64,000 nucleotides of DNA from Peribacillus simplex (GTDB lineage Bacteria; Bacillota; Bacilli; Bacillales; DSM-1321). The stretch covers positions 4,678,001 through 4,742,000 of the forward strand of contig NZ_CP011008.1 of assembly GCF_001578185.1 (NCBI RefSeq), written 5' to 3'. Under the pieces are notes generated by a model. It was not told where the DNA came from and searched no databases. It worked only from the letters and a program-made list of their open reading frames with translations. The stretch's first letter is position 1; each line of letters opens with the position of its first letter. The position numbers and the translations under genes were made by a program. Below, piece by piece: positions 63,222 to 64,000 of this stretch.

Positions 63222-64000
63222 TTATTCATTTAAATGCTTCTCGCGGATTTTTTCCATTTTCGTCATCAATTCCGTGCCAATCGTGGATTCGAATTCCGGA
63301 TAGATAACCGTCATTTCATCCATCCACTCTTTCTTTTCATCATCTGACAATGTATAGATGTCGATATTCGATTTTTGCTTGATTTCCAGAAGCTGTTTCT
63401 GATTCAATTCATTTGATTTGATCCATAACCATTTCGTCGTATCATCCATCGCACGTTTGATTTGCAGCTGAATATCCAACGGGAGATTGTCCCAAAACGG
63501 CTTGTTTATCATGACGACATACCCTAAATACCCGTGATCACTGATCGTTAAATATTTTTGCACCTCATATAATTTCTTGGAATAGATATTCGAGATCGTA
63601 TTTTCCTGGCTGTCCGTTTTATTGATTTCAAGGCTTTTAAACGTTTCATTAAACTCCAGCTCCGATGTTGTCGCCCCAAAATGCTTAAATTGGCTTGCCA
63701 GGACTGCACTTGGCATGATTCTAAAACTCTTTCCCGCAAAATCGCTTGGATGCCGTATCGGTTTATTGCTTGTAATCTGTTTATAGTTATTCGACCAAAA
63801 TGCGAGTCCCTCGATATCCATGGAATTCAGCTGCTTAAGCAGCTCTTCCCCCACTTCTCCATTCAAAGCTTCCTTTAGCGCAGTGTCCGTTGGAAAGACG
63901 TAGGGAAGGTCCAATAGCATCCATTTTTTTGATATATTCGTAATCTTAGATGTAGTTGGAGCAATCATCTGCACCTTGTTTTCTTGTAACGCATTAATTT
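63222..64000 (-). CDS. dctP: TRAP transporter substrate-binding protein DctP (5' part beyond window)
   Basis: C-terminal 258 or so residues of a DctP-type periplasmic-like binding protein of a tripartite TRAP transporter for C4-dicarboxylates or related acids. Visible family stretches: INALQENKVQMIAPTTSKI at the window edge, PIRHPSDFAGKSFRIMPS (the carboxylate-binding arginine region, with R in SFRIMPS), and SDHGYLGYVVMINKPFWDNLP. The frame remains open to base 64000, so the start lies outside. Substrate cannot be given; membrane subunits dctQ/dctM are not in view, and it ends in its own terminator. Confidence 0.88.
   Translation of the reverse strand, partial: INALQENKVQMIAPTTSKITNISKKWMLLDLPYVFPTDTALKEALNGEVGEELLKQLNSMDIEGLAFWSNNYKQITSNKPIRHPSDFAGKSFRIMPSAVLASQFKHFGATTSELEFNETFKSLEINKTDSQENTISNIYSKKLYEVQKYLTISDHGYLGYVVMINKPFWDNLPLDIQLQIKRAMDDTTKWLWIKSNELNQKQLLEIKQKSNIDIYTLSDDEKKEWMDEMTVIYPEFESTIGTELMTKMEKIREKHLNE

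Overview
The window is a chromosomal segment of a low-to-moderate GC, endospore-forming member of the Bacillaceae, most like the Peribacillus / Bacillus simplex side of the family. The evidence is the long run of genes in Bacillus subtilis order (ytqA-ytqB, ytpA, ytoA, metK, pckA, then ytmB-ytmA-ytlA-ytlC-ytlD-ytkD-dps-ytzI-luxS-ytjA), strong AGGAGG-type ribosome binding sites, T-box and S-box leaders, a CotF-like spore coat gene, and a GC-rich repeat typical of Bacillaceae genomes. The genus is an inference from gene content; no rRNA is present. No tRNA or rRNA genes were seen.

Region by region. 1-6.6 kb: an ethanolamine operon on the minus strand (eutW-eutV-eutH-eutA-eutB-eutC, the last cut by the window edge), driven by a consensus sigma-A promoter, with an ANTAR-type hairpin between eutV and eutH. 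6.9-11.1 kb: an SDR remnant, a tiny DUF4023-like gene, a TrkA-C-type membrane protein and the yojN-yojO (MoxR ATPase / VWA) pair. 11.1-16.1 kb: a MITE-like repeat, brnQ, maa, yhfK, a CD3324-family regulator behind a short leader ORF, a FusB-type gene and the first 21-bp tandem array. 16.1-25 kb: an IS1182-family element next to the glutamate synthase operon with divergent gltC. 25-31 kb: coat protein, lipoprotein, a decayed gene, a MITE with an 8-bp target duplication, and a large secreted subtilase. 31-43 kb: conserved core with leuS (T-box), tRNA-modification pair ytqA-ytqB, ytpA, ytoA, second 21-bp array, metK (S-box) and pckA (CcpN-type site). 43-54.8 kb: an accessory block between pckA and ytmB that carries ManNAcA polysaccharide genes, a second subtilase, gene fragments, a TetR-MATE pair, and VOC, TauE and DUF523 genes. 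54.9-64 kb: the conserved ytm/ytl/ytk run, a third array, dps, luxS, yidD, a Zur-controlled zinc-binding lipoprotein and a truncated TRAP binding protein.

Most striking are three tandem arrays built on one 21-bp period with the core ACTCGTGA, each between the ends of convergent genes, two of which lie directly behind a terminator. Second is a compact leader upstream of the CD3324-family regulator: consensus promoter, strong SD, a 31-codon ORF, and one sequence arm that can pair with either of two downstream arms. Third are a MITE with a perfect 8-bp duplication and an IS that appears to have landed inside a terminator palindrome.
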